The notes: generated by a model from the sequence alone, not told the origin. A stretch of 64,000 nt of DNA from Acidobacteriota bacterium (GCA_029263395.1 JAJCXO010000208.1:1-64000), one strand, 5' to 3'; shown: positions 28,308-36,566, counted from the stretch's first letter. Numbers and translations are program-made.

Positions 28308-29540
28308 CTATTGCTTCTTCAGGAACAAGAGAGTCTCATCGCCGGGTGCCGGATCTACCGGCAGACAAGCCTGGCTGTCGTCGCCCACGGACCACGTGGT
28401 GCGAGACTTTCTGAAGTTGCGATCGTCGAAGCGGATGCGCTGGATCTCTTGGTCTCCGGCATCGTAGCGGACCGCCTCGAAGTCGATATCGAATTGACCA
28501 AAACTAGAGCGAGCCTGAAGTTCGAAGACGAGCCCCGTCAGCCCATGGCATTCGCCCCAATGTGCCGGGGACGCGTCAAAATACTCAGCTAGATCTCCCC
28601 AGTTGATTTTTGGTACCGAGGAGCGGGGTGGTTGCCTAGGAACTATTCTTGGGAGTTGGGGACTCTTGGGGCCCGATGTTGACGGTTGGGGAGGTGGGGG
28701 AGATTTTGCCGGGAACTGCGAGCGAAACACGAACTCGCCGCCTTCGTGCTGAGGGAGATGATCAGCAACCGGGGTTTGAGCGTCGTCGGTGGCAGCAGGA
28801 ATCACGTAGCTCGCGAGCTCTGAGAAGGTAATGAATCCGTCTGCATTGAGATCGGCTTCACTGTCGCGTAGGCCCTTGAGCAAATAGCCCGTAAACAAGC
28901 TGTGACCAAACGGGCCGGTATCGCGAACCCGGTCGTTCTTACCGCCGGCAGTCAGGATGTCGCGCGCACGCCGCTTTGTTATGACGTCGATGTAATCGGG
29001 CCTCTGGTTGTCGACCCTCATCACTCCGCGGCGATTGAGGCCCAGCATGCCGCCGTAGCAGGCATCCATGATGAAGAGTTGGTGCCGCGCTTTGCCCATC
29101 TTGCTGGATAGGGTACGGATCTCCTCCATCGAGATGTGGCTAGCGCTCTCATCGCTGGCGTCTGCAGGAACGATGTACCCCCAGTCTTCACCTCCCAGTG
29201 TCTCGGTGTGGCCGTGGCCGGCAAAGAAGAATAGGACTCGATCATCAGGGCCTAGGCGTCGAGCGAGCCGATGGATGTGCGTCAGGATCTCTTGTTTGGT
29301 AGCGGCCGCATTGTAAAGCGACTCGACCTCGAAGCCGTGACCTCGGAGATACTTGGCGAAGTCTTGGGCGTCTTTGACGGCAAAGGCCAGCGACTGCCAC
29401 TGAGTTGACGGATACTCATCGATGCCAATCACAAGGGCGCGGCTGGTGGCGAAGGGTCCTCGAGAGTTCTTGCTCTGGGCTTGTGTCGCGACGGGTCCCA
29501 TGGCGAAGGCCATGAGTAGGACCAGGAATCCTAGCCTCAA
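28308..29540 (-). CDS. Exported caspase-like (C14) protein
   Basis: The 410-residue protein has a signal peptide (MRLGFLVLLMAFAMGPVATQAQS). The caspase domain (about 30-260) has ALVIGIDEYP, His109 in FFFAGHGH and Cys161 in IMDACYGG, with the LTAGGKNDRV and GHSLFTGYLLKGL elements of bacterial C14 peptidases. A proline-rich linker (about 275-305) is followed by a 90-residue C-terminal domain with several Trp and Cys residues that I do not recognise. The start overlaps the stop of the SHOCT gene by four bases, so the two are translationally coupled. The protein is probably periplasmic and active. Confidence 0.8.
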   Translation of the reverse strand: MRLGFLVLLMAFAMGPVATQAQSKNSRGPFATSRALVIGIDEYPSTQWQSLAFAVKDAQDFAKYLRGHGFEVESLYNAAATKQEILTHIHRLARRLGPDDRVLFFFAGHGHTETLGGEDWGYIVPADASDESASHISMEEIRTLSSKMGKARHQLFIMDACYGGMLGLNRRGVMRVDNQRPDYIDVITKRRARDILTAGGKNDRVRDTGPFGHSLFTGYLLKGLRDSEADLNADGFITFSELASYVIPAATDDAQTPVADHLPQHEGGEFVFRSQFPAKSPPPPQPSTSGPKSPQLPRIVPRQPPRSSVPKINWGDLAEYFDASPAHWGECHGLTGLVFELQARSSFGQFDIDFEAVRYDAGDQEIQRIRFDDRNFRKSRTTWSVGDDSQACLPVDPAPGDETLLFLKKQ

Positions 29541-30211
29541 TCTTGCTTCTCCAGGATCAACTTGCCGCGATACTCGGGCCCGGACCCAGTTCCGCCGCCA
29601 TGACCGTCGAACACGGTGTAGGTTCCTCGGATCTCGTGTTCGGTAAAGCGTTCCAGTCGGATGGATTCATAGGCGCCCATGATGCCCCGGATCGTGAATG
29701 CGATCTTGTCTGGGGTGACGCTGATGTTTTCGATGGCAACTTCTTCGAACGGACTTCCCTTGGAGCCTGAAATGGGAATGAATTCGCTGTTTGGGGCCGA
29801 CTGCCTCAGGATCAGTCGATTACCGACCAGGGACAATTTCCATCGGAGAAATCCTACAGTTTTGTCGAGGGTGTAATGGGGAGCCCAGATACTCAGACCT
29901 TCGACTCTTACCGACCAGATACCGGCTAGATCTCTCTTTGCCGGCTGCTGGGCTGAGCCGGCGCGTGAGCCATGGCCTGTCGATACCGTGGGCTTTGGGG
30001 CCTTCTTTTGGGGGGTACCGTTCAAGATTTGTCGGACTCTTTCTTCATAGATGCTCTTGGGGATGAGCTTTTGGTCGTAGAGGGTCTTGAGCTCCTTCAG
30101 ACGTTGTTGCTGATCGTCCTGAGCCAGTGCAATTGTCGGCCCAGAGGTGGCAGTTGCTGCACAGCCGAGGATCACCAACCAGCATAGGATTGTGTTGCGT
30201 CGCAGCTGCAT
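29537..30211 (-). CDS. Exported SHOCT-domain protein
   Basis: The start at 30211 is preceded by GGGAGG and begins a signal peptide (MQLRRNTILCWLVILGCAAT...ALAQ). Just after cleavage, a 30-residue SHOCT motif (RLKELKTLYDQKLIPKSIYEE) is visible; this is a short helical oligomerisation motif found in many bacterial multidomain proteins. The rest of the 224 residues contain a Trp-rich beta domain (GIWSVRVEGLSIWAPHYTL and later strands) that I do not recognise. It is coupled to the caspase gene at 28308-29540, so it may be its partner or inhibitor; that is inference from gene order. Confidence 0.6.
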   Translation of the reverse strand: MQLRRNTILCWLVILGCAATATSGPTIALAQDDQQQRLKELKTLYDQKLIPKSIYEERVRQILNGTPQKKAPKPTVSTGHGSRAGSAQQPAKRDLAGIWSVRVEGLSIWAPHYTLDKTVGFLRWKLSLVGNRLILRQSAPNSEFIPISGSKGSPFEEVAIENISVTPDKIAFTIRGIMGAYESIRLERFTEHEIRGTYTVFDGHGGGTGSGPEYRGKLILEKQD

Positions 30212-30463
30212 GTGCTGTCCTCCCTGGTTTCCACTATTTGACGATTGTTGGGTTATTAGGTATGGCGATGACCAGTCTAGAAACACAACACTTGTGCAGC
30301 CTCCATCTAGAAGGTTTAGAGGGGTGTTTCGCTGCCAAAAGCGCCAGACAGCGTCGACCTCTAGTAGGCTATTCACGAGTATCGCGAGGTGAACCTTACA
30401 TCGGGTAAATCCACAAAAAATTAGCTACAAAACAACAGACGACAGGTGCCGTCGAAAGGCACG
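30212..30463 (-). terminator. Intergenic region with a possible hairpin terminator
   Basis: A 252-base gap follows the CsgG-like gene on the minus strand. A perfect 5-bp stem (GTGCC/GGCAC, 30446-30462, 7-base loop) lies just after that gene's stop, with a T-rich stretch downstream on the minus strand. This is a weak candidate terminator. The remainder must contain the promoter of the SHOCT-caspase pair; nothing else is seen. Confidence 0.3.
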
Positions 30464-32137
30464 TTAGTCCTGGAGATTTGCCAGGATCTTGCGGTCTTCG
30501 AGGGCTAAGATCTCCAGCGGGAAAATTTTAGCTTGGCCAAGTAGAGTCTCCGCCAACTGGTCAGTGGGGCCGCGGTGCTCCACCCGAAATTTTACCGTTC
30601 CGTTCTGAAAAGACTCTTTCCGGACGTTGGATATCAGTTCGATATCCACAAGTGCCTTCTGCAGTCTGGAGCTGCTAGCGAAGTCGATCTGGCTGATGAC
30701 GAGTTCAGTACTACCCACGCCCGGGCTGCGATCGCTTACGGCAAACGGGGCGGATGTTCCATCGACGTACGAGAACTTCTTGTCAGCACATATCTCGGTG
30801 TAGAAATAGTCCGCCACCTTTCCCCCGGCCTTTCGCAGAGCGGTTTTTCCGGCAATAACTTCGGACACGTCTGCTGCAGAAGCATGCAAGCCATCTGCCG
30901 CGACAATACGGCCGGTGCTTACCTCTATTGCCTTCGCCTCGACCCGTGCGCGGCAAGATGTCATTCCATTGATCTGTTTCGAAAACTCGCTGAACGCCTC
31001 GCCGGTGATCACGATGTCGGCTTCGAATTCGCGACCCAAGGCGGCTGCTACCGCGGGGTCGTTGTCGACCAAGAGGAATCGTGATTCTTGTCGCAGGGAT
31101 TGCATTTGCCGCTCATCTACCAAGAGAAAGCCACGTTCGATAAAGCGTTTTACAATCTCAGTCTCTCCCGCCGGATCGGGTGGCCTGATGGCTCGTTGAA
31201 CTGAAGCCTGCATCGCGTTGATGTCGATTGTGCTTTGCGGCTGCGCGTGCCGGTTGCCTTCATACTCGTCGAATTCAAAGGCACGGCCGTCACCATATGA
31301 GCCAAAGTGTCCCAGTAGGTGTTCTTCCGGAATCGCTACGAGAACCCGTGGCGGCCTTGCTGCAGATTCAAGCAACTCACAGACCTTGGGAATCTCGGAA
31401 ATATTGGCTTTCGCGCTCTGAACAGCGGGAGTGGCATCTGCCATTTGAGTCCGAAAGGGTGCAAGATACTGTACCGCTCCAATAATACCCTCCTCGATCG
31501 CATCGGCCATCGCTTTGCTGATCTGACCAGCACCTGCGAATGCTCCGCGGCCCCAGGCCGAACCGGCGAGACCTACTGAGTTACGCTTTTTTTCGAAACT
31601 TTGCGAGCTGAGTACCAATGCCGAGCTCGTATCGACGATCCTAATAATGAAGCCGATATGAGCGCGCCTCAAACCAAAATTACCCGCTGCTTCAGCGACG
31701 CGACCGCGACTGAAGACTCTTCCCAGTCGTCGGGCCGCGCCGGAAACGGCGGCCTCGTTCTGTGAGAATTCGGTGAGCTCTCCTAGGATCTGATAGCGTG
31801 CGCCTCGAATCTGACCGAGGTTAGCCGCACTCTCTTCCGTCACCGCCCCGCTCTGTCCAAAAGCCTGCTCGTTCATCACATCATCGAGACGAGCGCGTTC
31901 GACGACATTAAAACAACCGCTGTTGAGCAAAGCGTTTGACAACATCGATGCCATTCCACCGCCGACTTCACCGGTGACGTCTACCTTGATCTTGAAATCC
32001 ATAACCGCGACAGTCGGCCGCTGGTCGGGGGGCAGGTCGTGACAGATCTTTCGGGCCTCGTCGACGCGGACTTGTGCCACAAGTCCCATCGGTAATAGGC
32101 AAGTAGCAACAAACACCATAGCGACTTCTCGTTTCAT
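30464..32137 (-). CDS. CsgG/FlgO-like exported protein
   Basis: The ATG at 32137 follows a clear AGGAGG site. The 557-residue product has a signal peptide ending GLVAQ. Residues about 38-240 match the CsgG/FlgO-type fold: PTVAVMDFKIKVDV, a SNALLNSGCFNVVERARLDDVMNEQ segment, and GARYQILGELTEFSQ. CsgG forms outer-membrane secretion pores. However, this protein lacks a visible lipobox Cys at the mature N-terminus, and it has a second similar half (about 270-430: VLVAIPEEHL, IVKRFIERGFLLVDERQMQ, ADIVITGEAFSEF). Pore formation is therefore not certain. It lies at the edge of the caspase/CHAT block and may be its outer-membrane component. Confidence 0.7.
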   Translation of the reverse strand: MKREVAMVFVATCLLPMGLVAQVRVDEARKICHDLPPDQRPTVAVMDFKIKVDVTGEVGGGMASMLSNALLNSGCFNVVERARLDDVMNEQAFGQSGAVTEESAANLGQIRGARYQILGELTEFSQNEAAVSGAARRLGRVFSRGRVAEAAGNFGLRRAHIGFIIRIVDTSSALVLSSQSFEKKRNSVGLAGSAWGRGAFAGAGQISKAMADAIEEGIIGAVQYLAPFRTQMADATPAVQSAKANISEIPKVCELLESAARPPRVLVAIPEEHLLGHFGSYGDGRAFEFDEYEGNRHAQPQSTIDINAMQASVQRAIRPPDPAGETEIVKRFIERGFLLVDERQMQSLRQESRFLLVDNDPAVAAALGREFEADIVITGEAFSEFSKQINGMTSCRARVEAKAIEVSTGRIVAADGLHASAADVSEVIAGKTALRKAGGKVADYFYTEICADKKFSYVDGTSAPFAVSDRSPGVGSTELVISQIDFASSSRLQKALVDIELISNVRKESFQNGTVKFRVEHRGPTDQLAETLLGQAKIFPLEILALEDRKILANLQD

Positions 32138-32961
32138 TTAGGGAATCCTCCTATCAGGATTGATTTTGCTGCAGACTCGTCTTAGTCATGAACCTGATGC
32201 GCTTGAGAATGTCTTTCAGCTGAGTTTGAATTAGGGCACTTTGCGTTTACTGTGGAGGCTTGGGCAATTGGTCACGCAGGGTCAAGATTGAATGGCCATT
32301 CACCAGCTTCGAGTCAGTCTCGATCGGAGAGGTGGGTTCAACGCCAGTGGTTCTCGGAGAGTGTGGTCTTGTCACAAATAATAGATCAAAAAACGTGCTC
32401 TCTTACTCAGGTTGAACGGGAAGACCTGGTGGGCGTTGGCTATTCGAAACACGGGCGCTGGGTCTGCGTCGACGTTGTAGCCTGCGTAGATTGGCCAGAT
32501 TCAGACGGGGCTTGACGTAGTGGTGCTATTGTGCTGTTCGATTAGAACCTTTCTGTTAATTCCGCGGAGTTCTTGTGGCTGACTAGACTTGGCGGCCCAT
32601 CAATAGCTGCGTTTTTGGAGGTGTCGGAACAACATCAGGCGTGAGAACGACCGGAAATAGTGGGAAGGAATAGCAAACAGGCACTAGCTACACAGATAGA
32701 CACCATCGACAACGACTTGTTGGGCTCCGGTCCGATTCGTTGCTATGAGCCGTGGAGTTGACAAGCCAAGGGCTTGGGCGTTTGTTCGGCAGCGGCCGCC
32801 TTCGGGGCGTGAGCGCTCTTTCTCAATAGAACTATCGTCGCGTGCTCCGTCGTTTCGGGAGTGGCAGCTGTGTCGGGCGAGAGAGTTCCAGAATGGGATG
32901 AGGAACGATCGCAATGTAGTCACTCGTGTCTTCCTCGGGACCTACTTCGGCCAACGACTGG
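32138..32961. other. Gene-free region upstream of the CsgG-like gene
   Basis: About 820 bases with no convincing coding frame. Only short ORFs with no family resemblance occur, on both strands. It must contain the promoter of the CsgG-like gene. Its right part merges with decayed transposon sequence. Confidence 0.5.
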
Positions 32962-33620
32962 TCAAGAGTGCCCCGCTGTGTGGCTGACTTCGCAATGGGC
33001 GAGGAGGACTCGTACGGTGTGGCCTGCGGAACGTACCGCCGAGTTGCCTTGGGCTGACTGGGTGCCAGACTGGGAAAACCTGGTTAGATATCCAATATCC
33101 AGGGATTCCGGCGAGGAAGTTCTGCCCAAATGGTCATGAATCTTCTCTCGCAGCCTGAAGGAGGCTGGAAGAAGTTCACGTGGAGGAAGGAGCACGACAT
33201 CGAAAAGCGGAGTCGACGCTCGAGGAGCCGCCACGCCGACAAGGCGGTTGTGCCGACGATGCCTTAGGCCCGCGACCGGGTCTGCTCGATGTCGTTCTTC
33301 CCGCAGTCCGCACCAGCGGCTCGTTGATGAACGCGCTGTCGTTGTCCGTGTCGAGGCTATCTGTCGGTACCGGTAGAGTGGAGTGGAAGATGTCGAGAGC
33401 CTCGGTGACGAGCCCCTGCTCGCAAACCAACAGAGGCAAGCCATTGGTCCAACCGTTGGCGATGCCAGTCGGCACGAAACTGTGCACGAAGCTGCCGGCC
33501 ATCACGCTGCTGGAGTGGGTGACCAGGTCGCCCTCAAAGTAACTCGGGATCAGGTCGTCCCAGTCATCGAACGTGCGCACTTGTACTTGCTTTCGAATCG
33601 CACTATTGGCACTGTGGGCG
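32962..33620 (-). pseudogene. DDE transposase remnant, C-terminal half
   Basis: Reading the minus strand from about 33620, the frame gives AIRKQVQVRTFDDWDD, then SYFEGDLVTHSSSVMAGSF, then LPVPTDSLDTDNDSAFINEPL. This is the integrase-core pattern of a family of IS transposases in which the second Asp lies in the TDNDS motif. After about 33290 the frame shifts and only fragments such as PASFRLREKIHDHLG remain, which recall the C-terminal part of the same family. Several frameshifts make it non-functional. The N-terminal half of the same gene is found at 35439-35849, beyond an inserted element. Confidence 0.7.
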
Positions 33621-33655
33621 GTCGTTTGAAAAGGCCGTATTCTGGTTGTGACCGC
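33621..33655 (+). repeat. Left terminal inverted repeat of the IS21-like element
   Basis: It pairs with 35402-35438. About 25 of the outer 35 positions match when the right end is reversed; the core GGCCGTAT is identical. Confidence 0.6.
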
Positions 33656-33856
33656 TCGTTCTGAGCGGAATCATCGTCGCGCGCGCGAGCGGCTGGGTCG
33701 ACTGTTGGATGTTTGGGGGTGAGAGAATGCCCGAAAAAGACGAGGGGGCGACCACACAGTTGCCACTCGTGCGCCCCCTCACACCAGGCCTGGGGAATCC
33801 CCTGGCTGGAGATTCAGTATCCAGCGATTCGGCGGGGAAGTCCAGGCTACAAGGCC

Positions 33857-34510
33857 ATGGCCACGCCCCCTCTTCGCCCCGATTGCCGCCGTTTCGTCTG
33901 TGACCGATGTCGCACCGCGGTCTACATCTGCTCGTGGTGTGATCATGGTCACCGCTACTGCTCGTCTCATTGTCGTCAAGCAGCTCGTCGTCGCAGTTTG
34001 AGCGAGGCAGGCCAGCGCTACCAGCAAAGCCGACGCGGCCGGCGTTTGCACGCTCAGCGACAGGCCACCTATCGCCAGCGCCTCAGGGCCCGTTCGCGCC
34101 AGAAAGTGACGCATCACCGTTGCCGGCCGACCTCGGGCTCTGCGAGCGTCACCTCACGCGAGAGGACACCCGAGCGAAGCGACCTTTCCCCTGTTGGACA
34201 CGGCAGTCGTTGCCGCAACGCCTCGTCGCCCATCGTCTGCCGGTTTTGCGGCCATGGCTGCGAGCCGTTTGTGCGCGACGAGTTCCTTCGATGCCGCCGA
34301 GCGTCCCCAGGAGCCGACATGAACGATCTACCCTCTCGCGCTCGAGCCCTCAAGCTCTATGGCTTGCTCGCCCATCTCGACGAATTGGCCGAGCAGTCAT
34401 GGGTCCCCCCAACTGCTCGAATGGGAAGAGAGCGAGCGCTCACGCCGCAGTCTCGAGCGACGCGTGCGGCGCGCTCGGCTCGGCAACTTCAAACCCCTGG
34501 CAGACTTTGA
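33857..34510 (+). CDS. Cys-rich zinc-ribbon-like ORF of the IS element, reading into the istB head
   Basis: From ATG 33857 the frame encodes RRFVCDRCRTAVYICSWCDH and then YCSSHCRQAARRRSL, giving three CxxC-type pairs. A basic stretch follows (RRGRRLHAQRQATYRQRLRAR). Proteins of this type often accompany IS21-like istB genes in other bacteria; the role is not established and DNA binding is a guess. There is no stop codon before the istB start: the frame continues through MNDLPSRARALKLYGLLAHL (the istB N-terminus) to 34510. Either the original stop was lost or the two were fused by a deletion that removed istA. Confidence 0.45.
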   Translation: MATPPLRPDCRRFVCDRCRTAVYICSWCDHGHRYCSSHCRQAARRRSLSEAGQRYQQSRRGRRLHAQRQATYRQRLRARSRQKVTHHRCRPTSGSASVTSRERTPERSDLSPVGHGSRCRNASSPIVCRFCGHGCEPFVRDEFLRCRRASPGADMNDLPSRARALKLYGLLAHLDELAEQSWVPPTARMGRERALTPQSRATRAARSARQLQTPGRL

Positions 34511-35081
34511 CTGGAACTGGCCCAAGAAGATCGATCGTTCCCAGATCGAAGATCTCTTCCGGCTCGAATGGCTCAACAGTGCCACCAACATCGTCCTCGT
34601 CGGGCCCAACGGTGTCGGCAAGACACTCCTTGCCAAGAACCTTACCCACCAGGCGATCCTCGCCGGGGCTACCGCGCGCTTCCTCACCGCATCGGACATG
34701 CTCAACTCTCTCGCTGAGCTCGATTCCTCCTCATCGCTCCAGCGCCGGCTCAACCTCTTTGCCCGACCCCAGCTCCTCGTCCTCGACGAGCTTGGCTATC
34801 TCTCCTACGACACCCGTCATGCTGATTTGCTCTTCGAAGTCATCTCCCGTCGTTACGAGAAGCGATCCACTCTCATCACCACCAACAAACCCTTCGCCGA
34901 ATGGGGCGAAGTCTTTCCCAACGCCACCTGCGTCGTCACCATCGTCGACCGACTCGTCCACCGATGTGACGTCGTCACTCTCGAAGGCGACTCCTATCGC
35001 CTGAAGGAGTCGAAGGAGGCGGCGCGGTCCCGGGCTCGCAAGCGCGCCAGCAGAGCCAAGCGCTCGAAGCCGCGCTCGTGA
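34319..35081 (+). pseudogene. istB: IstB-like ATP-binding transposition protein, frameshifted
   Basis: The N-terminal 30 residues (MNDLPSRARALKLYGLLAHLDEL) are in one frame. The rest (LLEWEESERSRRSLERRVRRARLGNFK onward) is in the next, with the switch at a run of six C at 34405-34410. Beyond it the product is a normal IstB ATPase: Walker A VGPNGVGKT, Walker B LLVLDELGYL, a sensor segment STLITTNKPFAEW and the closing RLVHRCDVVTLEGDSYRL. IstB stimulates the IstA transposase in IS21 elements. The homopolymer slip could be an inactivating mutation, a sequencing error or a programmed frameshift. A shorter product could start at 34359. Confidence 0.7.
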
Positions 35082-35434
35082 GACGGCACGACTTTCTCAA
35101 AGAAGTCCTCAGGCTCTACACCCTCGCCCCAGACACCCCTGAGAAACCCAGCCGCCGGGACTGGGCGATTGCAGGGCACCTCTACCAGCGGGGCGTCCCT
35201 CTGGAGACCGTCGCTCACACCATTCGACTGACGGCTCTCAGGCGATGCTTTCGGGATCAGCAGCTCGGACCTCTCGAGCCTATTCATTCCCTCGCCTACT
35301 ACCGAAGGGCCATCGAGCAACTCGATCCCCTTGCTCTCGATCCGGGTTTCGTCGACTACATCAGATGGAAATACCAAAGGGCTTTCCCTGACCTAAAAAT
35401 GGCGGTTAAACGACCAACATACGGCCGTTTATAA
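35078..35434 (+). CDS. Third ORF of the IS21-like element (unknown function)
   Basis: It starts with GTG overlapping the istB stop (GTGA), so it is translationally coupled. The 118-residue product is rich in Arg/Leu helices (FLKEVLRLYTLAPDTPEKP, IHSLAYYRRAIEQL, FVDYIRWKYQRAF). Similar small proteins follow istB in related elements. No catalytic motif is seen. It ends four bases before the right inverted repeat boundary at 35438. Confidence 0.5.
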   Translation: MRRHDFLKEVLRLYTLAPDTPEKPSRRDWAIAGHLYQRGVPLETVAHTIRLTALRRCFRDQQLGPLEPIHSLAYYRRAIEQLDPLALDPGFVDYIRWKYQRAFPDLKMAVKRPTYGRL

Positions 35435-35438
35435 CGAC
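35402..35438 (-). repeat. Right terminal inverted repeat of the IS21-like element
   Basis: Partner of 33621-33655 (see there). It overlaps the last codons of the third ORF. Confidence 0.55.
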
Positions 35439-35849
35439 TGCTAACAGCGACTCGACGACGGCGGCGTTTGCTGGCTTTGTCCCGAGTCGGCGCTGGCAGT
35501 CGGTCGTGTCGACGCACTTGCCGCCAACAGATGACGCCGTACCTTCTCGTCGAGGTCGAGGTGCCCTTGCGGCTCCATCGATTCCACGAAGCTCGACAAC
35601 GCCGCCTTCAGGCGCTTCCCGTAAATCCGATCGGCGGTCTCCCGCACACGATCAACGCTGCTCGAATTGCCTCGTTATAGATCCGTCGGCCAAACTCTCC
35701 GGACAGCGCTCAGGCCTACTCTGATTCAGAAGCCGTAAGGCGTGTTTGCGATGGTAGCCCGTCGCCGCGACAATCCGACTCTTCTCAACCCAACCCTTGC
35801 CCGCGTAACGTTCTCTGATGGCGCTCACGAGCTCCTTGCGTGTCGACAT
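35439..35849 (-). pseudogene. DDE transposase remnant, N-terminal half
   Basis: An ATG at 35849 begins MSTRKELVSAIRERYAGKG, then IVAATGYHRKHALRLLNQ, the helix-turn-helix start of the same IS transposase family as the remnant at 32962-33620. After a frameshift near 35700 the other frame gives RRIYNEAIRAALIV. Then come ETADRIYGKRLKAALSSFVESM and KVRRHLLAAS. After another shift comes RLPAPTRDKASKRRRRR, which in intact relatives directly precedes the RTFDDWDD segment found at 33580. At least three frameshifts show decay. Confidence 0.65.
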
Positions 35850-36240
35850 GTTGATGCATCTCCCCGGGAGTGCCTCCCACAGTCCATTGATTGGGTAGCA
35901 CTCTGATGAGGCAACGACTCCGCTGCGATTAGCAGAACCGCCGAGGGAATGCGCTGGCAAATCTAACTGTCGCTAATCAATATCCGTAAGCCGAAGCCGG
36001 GAAGGGAGTCGTCCCAGCGGTAGTCAGTTCTTCCTACGTACTCTGCCGAGTCGACCGTTCCCCTCGTCACCTCGTAGATCAATCCTCTAGTTTGAAGTAA
36101 CCGAGTAACCATTGAGTAACCAGCAGGCATCGAAACTAGCCGCTCAATGCCGTAGCTTGTGCATTGAGTATCTCACCATAAAGCCAGTCAAAAAGGGACT
36201 TATGCCTTGTTGGCGTAGGTAGTGAATGTTGGTGCAGTTG
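35850..36240. other. Gene-free stretch between transposase remnant and tRNA remnant
   Basis: No coding frame with family resemblance is seen. The sequence gaagtaaccgagtaaccatt (from about 36094) contains short direct repeats of gagtaacca. Confidence 0.4.
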
Positions 36241-36297
36241 GCGAAACCCAAACTGAAAATCAGGGTGTCGGTGGTTCAAATCCGCCCCTGGGCACCA
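36241..36297 (+). tRNA. 3' half of a tRNA-Phe (remnant, candidate attachment site)
   Basis: From the anticodon loop onward the sequence is tRNA-like: loop CTGAAAA with anticodon GAA (36255-36257), a perfect 5-bp T stem (ggtgg/ccgcc) around TTCAAAT (36275-36281), acceptor strand CCTGGGC (36287-36293) and an encoded ACCA. The 5' half is missing: the anticodon stem has two mismatches and no GCCCAGG acceptor partner occurs upstream within tRNA distance. Integrases of genomic islands commonly recombine at tRNA 3' ends, leaving such halves. It borders the remnant-rich interval 36.3-39.5 kb. Confidence 0.55.
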
Positions 36298-36370
36298 TTT
36301 TAGGCCCTCCGTGAATGCTGATCGGACTGGCCACGGCCCTGGAAGGATTCGACCCGGGCAAAGCCGCGGA

Positions 36371-36391
36371 GGTTCAGGGTTATGCTGAACC
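36371..36391. repeat. Inverted repeat at the start of a truncated ORF
   Basis: GGTTCA and TGAACC are separated by 9 bases, overlapping the ATG at 36382. It is a possible operator or mRNA hairpin over the start codon. Confidence 0.3.
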
Positions 36392-36531
36392 CGACACCCC
36401 GCGAGCAAATGCTGGACTGTCAAGGGCGCCCCTACTTCTTGTGGGATTGCGATCTGGATGTTCAGCAAGTCGAGCAGTGCCTTGAACAGCCCGCTTGGTG
36501 GCCGCGTGGGCTGGCCAGGAAAGTTTTCTGA
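36382..36531 (+). pseudogene. Truncated ORF resembling the small partner of AbiEii-type toxin genes
   Basis: The 49-residue frame reads MLNPTPREQMLDCQGRPYFLWDCDL and continues to a stop at 36531. The QGRPYFLWD pattern recalls the N-terminus of a protein that often precedes nucleotidyltransferase AbiEii/AbiGii toxin genes. Family members are longer; here the frame is cut where a 42-bp repeat unit begins (36497). The family match rests on memory of a short motif and is uncertain. Confidence 0.35.
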
Positions 36532-36566
36532 CTCGCTCGGCGGCCGCGTGTCCCGGACTTCTCACT
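36497..36566 (+). repeat. 42-bp repeat unit plus partial second unit
   Basis: A 42-base unit (36497-36538) ends tttctgactcgctc and is followed by a partial second unit beginning ggcggccgcg. The same 42-base unit occurs twice in tandem at 39234-39317. Confidence 0.6.

Larger units (their letters stand above)
33621..35438 (+). mobile_element. IS21-like element inserted into a transposase gene
   Basis: The ends form imperfect inverted repeats: the left end starts gtcgtttgaaaaggccgtat, and the right end, read on the minus strand, starts gtcgttataaacggccgtat, with matching positions continuing to about 35 bases (ACCGC at the inner edge of both). Inside are, in order, a Cys-rich ORF, an istB-like gene and a third small ORF, all on the plus strand. 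No istA (Mu/rve-type transposase) is present in the roughly 1.8 kb, so the element is either a deletion derivative or depends on a transposase encoded elsewhere. The flanks are two halves of one transposase gene. Confidence 0.65.

Noticed and set aside
33970-35004. Long Ser-rich frame over the istB gene
   Set aside because: It is the shifted frame of the Cys-rich ORF and istB; only low-complexity Ser/Pro composition and no family resemblance.
36180-36297. Complete tRNA-Phe gene
   Set aside because: No 5' acceptor strand matching CCTGGGC is found and the anticodon stem has two mismatches, so only the 3' half is supported.
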